Positions 54,828 to 62,607 of a stretch of DNA of 64,000 nt are shown here, in pieces (position 1 is the stretch's first letter; every line of letters starts with the position of its first letter). This stretch comes from Nitriliruptoraceae bacterium. Lineage in GTDB: Bacteria; Actinomycetota; Nitriliruptoria; Nitriliruptorales; Nitriliruptoraceae. The stretch is from positions 1-64,000 of the forward strand of contig PWWI01000184.1 of the NCBI GenBank assembly GCA_003561535.1, read 5' to 3'. Under the pieces are notes generated by a model, which saw only the letters and a program-made list of their open reading frames with translations, ran no database searches and was not told the DNA's origin. A program made the translations under genes and the position numbers.

Positions 54828-55208
54828 GTGCTCGTGCTCCATGCTGCGTGGGTGCTGGTCGTCGCGATGGTGATCTCGCTGGTGTACGAGATCTGGCGGG
54901 CGACGAGCAAGGCCGGGACCTCCCGGCACGACTCCCTGCAGAACCTGTGGGGCGGACTGGCGCTGTACGGCATCGCAGCGGCGGTGATCGCGGTCCTCTT
55001 CGTCGGCCCCGCCTGGGCGGCTTGGCTCGGCCTCCTGTTCTGTGTCGCGTGGATCGCCTATGGGATCTTCGTCTTCAACCCGGTCGTCATGTGCGAACGC
55101 AAGCCGGGGATCATCGACTGGGTCGAGGACCTGGTGTTCATGGGCCTGCTGTTCGTCGCTGCCGCCCTGCTGCTGTACGAGGTCCTGGGCTGGGAACTGC
55201 AGCGCTGA
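54828..55208 (+). CDS. Small integral membrane protein
   Basis: A 126-residue protein with four predicted helices (LVLHAAWVLVVAMVISLVYE, LALYGIAAAVIAVLFV, AWLGLLFCVAWIAYGIFVF, LVFMGLLFVAAALLLYEV). The GTG start follows GAGGAGG by five bases. No family is recognised. It stands alone behind a 233-base gap. Confidence 0.68.
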   Translation: MLVLHAAWVLVVAMVISLVYEIWRATSKAGTSRHDSLQNLWGGLALYGIAAAVIAVLFVGPAWAAWLGLLFCVAWIAYGIFVFNPVVMCERKPGIIDWVEDLVFMGLLFVAAALLLYEVLGWELQR

Positions 55209-55468
55209 CGCCATGGCGTCGGCAACCCGACCGTTGGCGAGGAACACCTCTGGCAAGCAACACCTCCAGGCGCGCGACCGACCTCGGCGGGGGCGCACCG
55301 TCGGTAGCAGCACGACGACCCACCACGGCGGGAGATGGTCAGAGCGATGTGCCGCGGCCGGCGGTGCGGTGAACGGCGCCTGGCGAGGAGGGGTCGTTGG
55401 ACCCTGCGCAGGGCACCGATCCGGCACAGATGATGAGCGGCAGCGCCCCGACCCAGGGAGGTCACGCG

Positions 55469-55933
55469 ATGCCCGCCGTCAGCTCCAACCGTCGCACCAT
55501 GCGCCGTATCGCGGCGGGGATCTGCGTCGTCGTCGCCGCCATCTACCTCGCCATCGCGGCCGAACTGACCAGCATCGGGCCCTCCGACGAGATGGATCTC
55601 GTGGTCTTCGGCGTCGGTGCCGCTGCGATCTTCCTGGTCGGCGCCGCGCTGCTCTTGACACAGGACAGGCGACCGCTGTGGGCGGCCGGCGCGGCGCTGC
55701 AGCTCATGATCGGTGCCATGTACCTCGCGGTGAGCGGCGACCGCGTCCCCGCCTTCGAGGTGTGGGGTCTCGGGCTACGGGTGCTGCAGGTCCCGCTGCT
55801 GGTGCTGTTGGTGCTGCTGGCGATGCGGCCGGTTGAGCCGGTGGAGGACGCCGCAGAGCGGGGAGCGTCGACCGGTCCGGCGGTGGACCCCGAAGCGCCG
55901 TCCGCGAGGACACCGACGTCGGGCATCACGTAG
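55469..55933 (+). CDS. Small membrane protein
   Basis: A 154-residue protein with four helices (AAGICVVVAAIYLAIAAEL, LVVFGVGAAAIFLVGAALLL, AAGAALQLMIGAMYLAV, VLQVPLLVLLVLLAM) and a disordered acidic C-terminus. The ATG at 55469 has GGGAGG seven bases upstream. A TTG at 55397 with a strong AGGAGGGG site is an alternative that would add 24 residues. Function unknown. Confidence 0.6.
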   Translation: MPAVSSNRRTMRRIAAGICVVVAAIYLAIAAELTSIGPSDEMDLVVFGVGAAAIFLVGAALLLTQDRRPLWAAGAALQLMIGAMYLAVSGDRVPAFEVWGLGLRVLQVPLLVLLVLLAMRPVEPVEDAAERGASTGPAVDPEAPSARTPTSGIT

Positions 55934-56082
55934 CCACCGCTGCCCCGACCGCTCCGGTCCCGCAACCGGGCACGGGGTGAGCATCAACGCCCGGTGTGAG
56001 CATCAACGCCGGACGATGGTGGGACGGCCTGCTGATGGAGCTGCTGGTCGACGTGACCACGTGGCCGACGATCCTCTCGGCG

Positions 56083-56754
56083 TCACCGGCTCGACGCCGC
56101 CCCTGCGACGCCAGCGAAGGTGGCGACCAGCGCCGCCTGGGTGTCACGGATCACGGCACGGGCCGCCGCCGCGACCGGGAAGGACTCCGCGAGCTCCTTG
56201 GCCCGCTCCCTGGCGGCACCGCGCTCGCCTCGCGGCACGAGCCGGTCGAGGACCGAGGTCGCACCGACCAGTGCCACGAGCACCGTGGCCCGGTCACCGG
56301 ACGGGCGGCCGCCGGTCAGCACACGACGGACCTCACTCGCGAGCCGCTCCACCTCGGCGGGGTCGGTCAGCCGGTGCCTCGTGCTCGGGAACACCCCGAG
56401 GACCTTCCGTTCCTCAGGGGCCAGCAACCCCCGTGCGACCAGTCGGTCGCGGATCTGATCCCGTCGGGCGGTGGTGCCGACCTTGCTCACCCAGCCCTTG
56501 AGCTTGCGGCGCCGCGGCCCGTCCCTGATCTGCCGGGCGACCTCGTCGAGCAGCTCGTCCCCGGTCGGCCGAGTACTGGCCCGGGGCTGGTCCACCTCCA
56601 GGCGCAGCCGATCACGTAGCGCCAGGTCCAGCAGCAGTGCCCCGCCGATCGCCGGGTTGAGCTGCACGGCCAGCGACCCGTGCGGTCGGCCCGAGTCGTC
56701 GTTCCAGCCCAGCAGCAGCAGGTCCTCCGCCAGGAGCCGGACGTCGGAGGTCAT
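56083..56754 (-). CDS. GPP34/GOLPH3-family phosphoprotein
   Basis: A 223-residue protein of the GPP34 family (homologues of eukaryotic GOLPH3/Vps74, which bind phosphatidylinositol 4-phosphate). The N-terminal LLAEDLLLLGWNDDSGR and the strand-helix LNPAIGGALLLDLALRDRLR are diagnostic, and DELLDEVARQIRD and RLVARGLLAPEERKVLGVFP follow. Bacterial members are common in actinobacteria, and their role at membranes is not known. The ATG follows GAGGAAGGA. It is the third gene of an operon with an SPFH protein and a ribbon-helix-helix protein. Confidence 0.88.
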   Translation of the reverse strand: MTSDVRLLAEDLLLLGWNDDSGRPHGSLAVQLNPAIGGALLLDLALRDRLRLEVDQPRASTRPTGDELLDEVARQIRDGPRRRKLKGWVSKVGTTARRDQIRDRLVARGLLAPEERKVLGVFPSTRHRLTDPAEVERLASEVRRVLTGGRPSGDRATVLVALVGATSVLDRLVPRGERGAARERAKELAESFPVAAAARAVIRDTQAALVATFAGVAGAASSR

Positions 56755-56790
56755 GGCTGGTTCCTTCCTCTGGTCTGCCGGGATGTCGGC

Positions 56791-56994
56791 TCAGCCGGGA
56801 GGCTCCCCGCCTGCCTCGCCATCGGAGCTGGCAGCGGGCCGGCGACGCAGCCGGCCGGCCCGCCGAGCGGCGTCGACGAGCACCGCCTCGATCTGGGCGT
56901 TGACCGAGCGGAACTCGTCCGCCGCCCAGGCCTCGTACACCTCGTACAGCTCCGGTGAGATCCGGAGCGGGAACTGCTTGCGCTCGCGAGCCAT
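56791..56994 (-). CDS. Ribbon-helix-helix (Arc-like) DNA-binding protein
   Basis: A 67-residue protein. Residues 1-45 (RKQFPLRISPELYEVYEAWA, DEFRSVNAQIEAVLVDAARR) fit the Arc/CopG fold: an N-terminal beta strand that enters the major groove, then two helices. The C-terminal 20 residues are disordered. It starts two bases after the SPFH stop, so translation is coupled, and is followed 36 bases later by the GPP34 gene. It likely binds the AGTGATATCACT palindrome at the operon promoter and autoregulates. Confidence 0.85.
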   Translation of the reverse strand: MARERKQFPLRISPELYEVYEAWAADEFRSVNAQIEAVLVDAARRAGRLRRRPAASSDGEAGGEPPG

Positions 56995-56996
56995 CG

Positions 56997-57917
56997 TCAG
57001 CGCGACAGGGTGCCGACGTTGACGACCGGACTGGTGGGGGTGTCGCTGGCGATCACCGTCATCAGGTTGGAGGCGAAGGTGGCCTTGCGGTCCGCGTCCA
57101 GCGGGATGGCATCCACGTCGGTGGTGCCCTCCTCGAGTTGCGCAACGGCCTCGCGAACCATCAGCACGGCACCTTCGACGATCTTCGCCCGCGCCGCAAC
57201 GATCGCGGAGGCCTGCTGGCGGCGCAGCATCGCCTCGGCGACCTCCGAGGCGTAGGACAGATCGGTGATCCGGGCCTCGAGAACCGTGACCCCGGCGTCG
57301 TCGGCCCGTTCCTGCAGCTCGGTCAGTGGATCACGGTTCACGTCGATCGGGTCGCCGATCAGGGTCGTGACCTGGGTGTCGTCCCACGCGTCGTAGGGGT
57401 AGGAGCGGGCCAGCTGGCGCACCGCGGACTCGGACTGGATGCGCACGTAGTCGACGAAGTCGTCCACCCCGAACACCGCCCGGGCGGTGTCGGTCACCTG
57501 CCACACCACGACCGCAGCGATCATGATCGGGTTGCCGTTGGCGTCGTTGACCTTGGAGGCCTCGGTGGTGAAGTCACGCACCCGCAAGCTGACCTTCTCC
57601 TTCATCATCAGCGGGTTCGCCCACCTGAGCCCCGGGGTGCGGTCGCTGCCCCGGTAGTCGCCGAACAGGGTCAGCACCCGGGCCTGGTTCGGCTGGATCG
57701 TGTAGAGCCCGACCCCGACGAAGACGGTCGCGAGCAGCACGAGGACACCGGCGACGATCCCACTGACCCCCACTGCGACGGACCCACCCAGCACCAGCGA
57801 GCGGACGGACAGCACGATGCCCGCGACACTGGCTACCCCGACCACGAGCACCCCGACCAGGATCGGGATCCCACCCCGCGACCGCGCCGCGCGCTCCGCC
57901 AACACCTCTGCCGCCAT
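56997..57917 (-). CDS. SPFH-domain (stomatin/prohibitin-like) membrane protein
   Basis: A 306-residue protein. Two N-terminal helices (PILVGVLVVGVASVAGIVLS and VGVSGIVAGVLVLLATVFVG) are followed by the SPFH domain (about 70-240: YTIQPNQARVLTLFGDYRGS, ASKVNDANGNPIMIAAVVVW, RIQSESAVRQLARSYPYD), then a coiled coil with REAVAQLEEG. Such proteins form large ring scaffolds in membrane microdomains. The ATG is chosen because GAGGTGG lies just upstream; the in-frame GTG at 57926 falls inside that site. First gene of the SPFH-RHH-GPP34 operon. Confidence 0.92.
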   Translation of the reverse strand: MAAEVLAERAARSRGGIPILVGVLVVGVASVAGIVLSVRSLVLGGSVAVGVSGIVAGVLVLLATVFVGVGLYTIQPNQARVLTLFGDYRGSDRTPGLRWANPLMMKEKVSLRVRDFTTEASKVNDANGNPIMIAAVVVWQVTDTARAVFGVDDFVDYVRIQSESAVRQLARSYPYDAWDDTQVTTLIGDPIDVNRDPLTELQERADDAGVTVLEARITDLSYASEVAEAMLRRQQASAIVAARAKIVEGAVLMVREAVAQLEEGTTDVDAIPLDADRKATFASNLMTVIASDTPTSPVVNVGTLSR

Positions 57918-57936
57918 CAGGACCACCTCATCTCAT

Positions 57937-57948
57937 AGTGATATCACT
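57937..57948. promoter_or_regulatory. Perfect 12-bp palindrome at the SPFH operon promoter
   Basis: AGTGATATCACT is its own reverse complement. It lies 19 bases before the SPFH start and close after TATACC (57956-57951, minus strand), which could be a -10 element. Ribbon-helix-helix proteins bind short palindromes of this kind, and one is encoded in the same operon. Confidence 0.65.
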
Positions 57949-58149
57949 CTGGTATATGTTCGGTACTCGTCGGTCACTGCAGCGTGCAGCTATCGCGCGC
58001 GTCGCCCCGACGCCGCATTCCTGGCCGTCAGGCGTCCACGCTCGCCCGTCGCACGCGCGGACCGGACGTAGCGTCGGTCCGCGACGACACCTAGGTTGCA
58101 GAGGCTGGCGCCGCGTTCGGGGTGGTCGCGATGCCCTGGGAGGACCACC

Positions 58150-58905
58150 ATGTCAGCTTCGTCCGCTGGAACCGACGATCCCTCGCTTGCAGCGGAGACG
58201 GTCGAGCTGACCAAGGTGTACGGCGAGGCGCAGGCCGAGGTCCGCGCCGTGGACGGGGTCACGCTCACGGTCCCCACGGGCAGCTACACCGCCGTCATGG
58301 GCCCGAGCGGATCGGGCAAGTCCCCCCTGCTGCACTGCCTGGCCGGTCTCGACCGCCCCACCAGCGGGACCGTGCGGATCGGTGGGACCGACCTCGCGGC
58401 GCTGAAGGACAAGCAGCTCACCGAACTGCGACGCGAGCGGGTCGGGTTCGTGTTCCAGGCCTTCAACCTGGTGCCGACCCTGACCGCCCGGGAGAACATC
58501 GTCCTGCCGCTCAGGTTGGGGCGACGTGCCCCCGATCCCGACTGGTTCGATGCCGTGATCACCTCGCTCGCGCTGGGCGATCGCCTGGCTCACAAGCCGG
58601 CGGAGCTCTCCGGCGGCCAGCAGCAGCGGGTCGCCGTCGCCCGGGCGCTGGTGACCCGACCGCAGTTGGTGTTCGGTGACGAGCCGACGGGCAACCTCGA
58701 CCGCACCAGCGGGCAGGAGCTGCTCGCCCTGCTGCGCCGCAGTGTCGACGAGCTCGGGCAGACCATCGTGATGGTCACCCACGACCCGATCGCAGCGGCG
58801 ACCGCCGACCGGGTGTGGTTCCTGGCCGACGGCCGCGTCGTCGACGAGCTCGCCGGCCCCACCGTCGACGGCGTGCTGGATCGCATCCGCGCGCTCGAGA
58901 GCTGA
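58150..58905 (+). CDS. ABC transporter ATP-binding protein (MacB/LolD type)
   Basis: A 251-residue ATPase partnering the FtsX-like permease that starts five bases downstream. Walker A reads GPSGSGKSPLLHCLAGLDRP, with Pro where nearly all relatives have Thr after GKS. Q-loop FVFQAFNLVPTLTARENIVL, signature LSGGQQQRVAVARALV, Walker B LVFGDEPTGNLDR and H-loop MVTHDPIAA are normal. The system probably drives mechanotransmission or lipoprotein/drug export across the envelope. The ATG follows GGGAGGA. Confidence 0.92.
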   Translation: MSASSAGTDDPSLAAETVELTKVYGEAQAEVRAVDGVTLTVPTGSYTAVMGPSGSGKSPLLHCLAGLDRPTSGTVRIGGTDLAALKDKQLTELRRERVGFVFQAFNLVPTLTARENIVLPLRLGRRAPDPDWFDAVITSLALGDRLAHKPAELSGGQQQRVAVARALVTRPQLVFGDEPTGNLDRTSGQELLALLRRSVDELGQTIVMVTHDPIAAATADRVWFLADGRVVDELAGPTVDGVLDRIRALES

Positions 58906-58910
58906 CCGCG

Positions 58911-61442
58911 ATGTGGACCCTGACCTGGAAGGGTCTGCTGGCGGCCAAGGCCCGGTTCGTCATGACCGCGCTGGCGGTGATCATCGGCACCGGCTTCGTC
59001 GCCGGTGCGCTGACCTTCGGTGACACCCTCGAGGAGGGGTTCGAGAACCTCTTCATCTCGATCGTCGGGACCGCGGACGCCGTGGTCCGTGCCGAGGACC
59101 CGGACGACACCCGTGCCGATGACCCCTTCGACACCGCCGTGCCGACCTTCCCCACCGAGGTGGTCGACCGGCTGGTGGCCCTCGACGAGGTCGCCGTGGC
59201 CGAGGGCGAGGTGGAGGGCGTCGCCATCCTGATCGGGGACGACGGCGAGCCGACGGGGCAGTTCGGGCCGCCCACCATCGGCTACAACGCCTACATCAAC
59301 CAGGAGCTCGATCCGGCGGAGCTGCGGACCGGCCGGTGGCCCGAGACCGCGGATGAGATCGCGATCGACGCCGGCACCGCGAGCGCGCAGGGGTGGGGGG
59401 TCGGCGACCGGGTCGGGCTCGTGCTGGACGGCCCGGTTGAGCGTCCCGAGGTGGTTGGCACCTTCGGCCTAGGTGACCTCGACAACCTCGCCGGCGCGTC
59501 GGTGGTGGTCCTCGACCGCGCCACGGCGCTGGCCCGGCTGGGCACCGACGGGGAGCTCACCGCCGCCTACGCCGTGGCTGCCGCCGGTGTCGACGAGGCC
59601 CAACTGATCGCCGCCATCGAGACCGAGCTCGGCGAGGGTTTCACCGTCCAGACCGCCGCCGAGGTGGTGGCGGAGCAGCAGGAGGCCTTCGGGCCTATCA
59701 TCGAGGTATTCTCCATCGCGTTGCTGGTCTTCGCGGTGATCGCGCTGCTGGTGGGCAGCTTCCTGATCTTCAACACCTTCACGATCGTGCTGGCGGGCCG
59801 CCTGCGCGAGCTGGCGCTGCTGCGCGCGGTCGGCGCGAGCCGCGGACAGCTGTTCGGCTCGGTGCTGGGGGAGGCCGCCCTGGTCGGCGCGGTCGGTGGG
59901 GCGCTCGGCGCCGCCTTCGGCCTGCTGGTCGCCCGCGGGCTCCAGGTCATCCTCGGCACCATCGGCATCGAGCTGCCCGGTGACCTCGTGGTCCTGCCCC
60001 GCACCATCGGGGTCGCCATCGCCGTCGGGGTCGTGATCACCGTGCTGGCGGCGATCGTGCCCGCCCGCCGCGCCGTGGCGATCCCGCCCGTGGCCGCGCT
60101 GACCGAGGTCGCCGTCGCGGCGCCGGCCGGACGCGGGCTCGTGCGGACCGTGCTCGGTGCCGTCCTGCTGACCGGCGGGGTGGCAGCCCTGGCCACGACG
60201 CTGCTCACCGACGCCGGAGCCGTCACCCTCGGGGTCGGAGCGGTCGCGCTGTTCCTCGGTGTCGCTGCCCTGTCCGCGCTGATCGTCCGTCCCCTCGCAC
60301 GGCTGCTCGGCGGCCCCAGTGCCGCGCTGGGGATCAGCGGTGAACTCGCCCGCGCGAACGCCACCCGCAACCCGCGCCGCACGGCGGCGACCGCGTCGGC
60401 GCTCATGATCGGGTTGGCGCTGGTCAGCTTCGTCTCGATCTTCGCCGCCTCGCTCCAGGGGAGCGTCAGGGACACCATCGAGGGCAGCTTCCTCTCCGAT
60501 GCCATCGTGCAGTCGGGCACGCTCGCCGGTGTCCCGGACCCCGCGCTGGACGCGGTCGCGGCCGTCGACGACGTCGAGGTCGTCGCCGCGGCTGCCGCCG
60601 GCCAGGTGGAGCTCGGGGACCGCACCGTCACGGTCGGGGTGATGGACCTCGACCAACTGCGGGCCGTCCTCGACCTCGACATCACCGACGGTTCGCTCGA
60701 CGGCCTGGCCACCGGTGGGATCGCGCTGACCGAGTCGATCGCCGACGACCTGGACCTCGTGGCGGGCGACGAGGTGGCCGCGACGATGCCCGACGGGGAG
60801 ACGACCCTGCCCGTCGCAGCGGTGTTCGACGGCGGGGGCATCGACGTGGGCGCCTTCCTGGACACCCGGACCTGGGGCGGGCCCGGTGGCAGCGCCTCGA
60901 CGGTGTTCAACGCCTACGTGCTCTTCGATGCCGAGGCGGACGCCTCCCGCGTCTTCGCGGCGGTCGAGGAGGCCCTCGTCGCCTACCCCCAGGTCCGGGT
61001 GCTCGATCAGGCCGGGTTCGCCGACGCCATCGCCTCCCAACTCGACCAGTTCGTCGGCGTCGTGCTCGCCCTGCTGGCGCTCAGCGTGCTGGTCGCCCTG
61101 CTGGGCATCGTCAACACCCTCGCGCTCAGCGTCGTGGAGCGCACCCGGGAGATCGGGCTGCTGCGGGCGGTGGGGATGACCCGGCCCCAGGTCCGCCGCA
61201 TGGTGCGCACCGAGGCGATCAGCGTCGCGCTGATCGGTGCGGCCCTCGGCCTGTTGCTCGGGGTCCCACTCGGCGCGGTGTTCGTCCGGATCGAGCAGTT
61301 CAACATCACCCAACTGGTCCTGCCCTGGGCCCAGATCGCGATCGGCGTCGTCCTCGCGGCGCTCGCCGGCCTGCTCGCCGGGGTGCTCCCCGCCCGACGA
61401 GCCGCCAACCTCGACGTCCTCGAGGCACTCCACAGCGAGTGA
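58911..61442 (+). CDS. FtsX-like (MacB-type) ABC permease
   Basis: An 843-residue permease with two FtsX/MacB domain sets: helix 1 (KARFVMTALAVIIGTGFVAG), an outer domain, three helices around 290-440 (FNTFTIVLAGRLRELALLRA, VGASRGQLFGSVLGEAALVG), another helix near 510-530 (RNPRRTAATASALMIGLALV), a second outer domain, and three C-terminal helices with ERTREIGLLRAVGMTRPQVR and the end LAGVLPARRAANLDVLEALH. It forms an ABC complex with the preceding ATPase. Its 3' end is duplicated at 47688-47749. Confidence 0.92.
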   Translation: MWTLTWKGLLAAKARFVMTALAVIIGTGFVAGALTFGDTLEEGFENLFISIVGTADAVVRAEDPDDTRADDPFDTAVPTFPTEVVDRLVALDEVAVAEGEVEGVAILIGDDGEPTGQFGPPTIGYNAYINQELDPAELRTGRWPETADEIAIDAGTASAQGWGVGDRVGLVLDGPVERPEVVGTFGLGDLDNLAGASVVVLDRATALARLGTDGELTAAYAVAAAGVDEAQLIAAIETELGEGFTVQTAAEVVAEQQEAFGPIIEVFSIALLVFAVIALLVGSFLIFNTFTIVLAGRLRELALLRAVGASRGQLFGSVLGEAALVGAVGGALGAAFGLLVARGLQVILGTIGIELPGDLVVLPRTIGVAIAVGVVITVLAAIVPARRAVAIPPVAALTEVAVAAPAGRGLVRTVLGAVLLTGGVAALATTLLTDAGAVTLGVGAVALFLGVAALSALIVRPLARLLGGPSAALGISGELARANATRNPRRTAATASALMIGLALVSFVSIFAASLQGSVRDTIEGSFLSDAIVQSGTLAGVPDPALDAVAAVDDVEVVAAAAAGQVELGDRTVTVGVMDLDQLRAVLDLDITDGSLDGLATGGIALTESIADDLDLVAGDEVAATMPDGETTLPVAAVFDGGGIDVGAFLDTRTWGGPGGSASTVFNAYVLFDAEADASRVFAAVEEALVAYPQVRVLDQAGFADAIASQLDQFVGVVLALLALSVLVALLGIVNTLALSVVERTREIGLLRAVGMTRPQVRRMVRTEAISVALIGAALGLLLGVPLGAVFVRIEQFNITQLVLPWAQIAIGVVLAALAGLLAGVLPARRAANLDVLEALHSE

Positions 61443-61692
61443 CGCCCACGAACGAACGACCGACCAGCTGGGGGGAGGCATCGCAGGGACCCGGTGGCCC
61501 TCAGTGGACACAGCCGGTCCTGGACCATCAGACCGGTCGCTGGGGACCAGTGACCCTTGCAGCGCGCAGGCATCCCGTCGAGGGTCGATGGTGAGGAACC
61601 GGTCCGCGTGGCGGCGCGACCTGGCTCCTGTCCGAGCGTGTGCTCGTCGACGGGAGCGCCGCGCCGACACGCCTCGAGGAGGAGCTGTGCGC
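61443..61692. other. Intergenic region before the last ABC exporter
   Basis: A 250-base gap without a supported gene. It should hold the promoter of the ABC exporter at 61693, but I see no clear elements. Confidence 0.35.
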
Positions 61693-62607
61693 GTGAGCAT
61701 CGTCGTGGTGGAGGAGCTGCACAAGCGGTACGGGGAGAACCACGCGGTCAGAGGCCTGAGCCTGTCCATCGATGAGGGTGAGGTCTTCGCGATCGTCGGA
61801 CCGAACGGTGCCGGCAAGACCTCGACGGTGGAGATCCTGGAGGGCCACCGCACCCGCACCAGCGGCCGGGTCGAGGTGCTCGGCTTCGACCCGGAGACCG
61901 GCGGTCGTGCGTACCGGGAGCGCATCGGCATCGTCCTGCAGGAAGCCGGGATGGACGAGCGGTTCACCGTCCGGGAGCTGGTGTCGCTGTACGCCGGGTT
62001 CTACCCGGCCCCACGCGCGGTCGACGAGGTGATCGAGGTGGTCGGGCTCACGGGCAAGGCCGACGAGCGCACCAAGACCCTCTCGGGTGGCCAGCGCCGC
62101 CGGGTGGACCTGGCGCTCGGGTTGATCGGCGACCCGGAGCTGCTCTACCTCGACGAGCCGACCACCGGCTTCGACCCCTCGGCCCGCCGACAGGCCTGGG
62201 ACGTCGTCGCCGGGCTGTGCGAGATCGGCAAGACCGTCGTGCTGACCACCCACTACATGGAGGAGGCCTACCGCCTCGCCGACCGGGTCGCGGTCGTCGC
62301 CGGGGGTCAGCTGGTGGCGCTGGGTACCCCTGAGGAGCTGGTCGCCCGCACCTCGGCCGGCCGGTCGGTGCTGACCTTCCTGCTTCCCGCCGGGGTGAGC
62401 GGTGCCGACCTCCCCCCGCTGGACGGCGAGGTGGAGGTCGCGGAGTCGCGCGTGGTGGTCCGTTCGCTCTCGCTGACCGCCGACCTGCACACCGTCACCG
62501 GGTGGGCGGGTGCCCGCGGGGTGGAGCTCGACGGGCTGGCCCTGGAGCGGGGCAGCTTCGAGGACACCTACCTCGAGCTGATCGGGGCCGGTGAGCCCCG
62601 TGGCTGA
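61693..62607 (+). CDS. ABC-2 exporter ATP-binding subunit
   Basis: A 304-residue DrrA-like ATPase: GPNGAGKTSTVEILEGHRTR, signature LSGGQRRRVDLALGLIGDPE, Walker B LLYLDEPTTGFDP and LTTHYMEEAYRLADRV, with a C-terminal domain. Of two GTG codons, the second at 61693 has GAGGAGGAG at the right distance (eight bases); the first at 61687 would be too close. It overlaps the permease gene by eight bases. Confidence 0.92.
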   Translation: MSIVVVEELHKRYGENHAVRGLSLSIDEGEVFAIVGPNGAGKTSTVEILEGHRTRTSGRVEVLGFDPETGGRAYRERIGIVLQEAGMDERFTVRELVSLYAGFYPAPRAVDEVIEVVGLTGKADERTKTLSGGQRRRVDLALGLIGDPELLYLDEPTTGFDPSARRQAWDVVAGLCEIGKTVVLTTHYMEEAYRLADRVAVVAGGQLVALGTPEELVARTSAGRSVLTFLLPAGVSGADLPPLDGEVEVAESRVVVRSLSLTADLHTVTGWAGARGVELDGLALERGSFEDTYLELIGAGEPRG

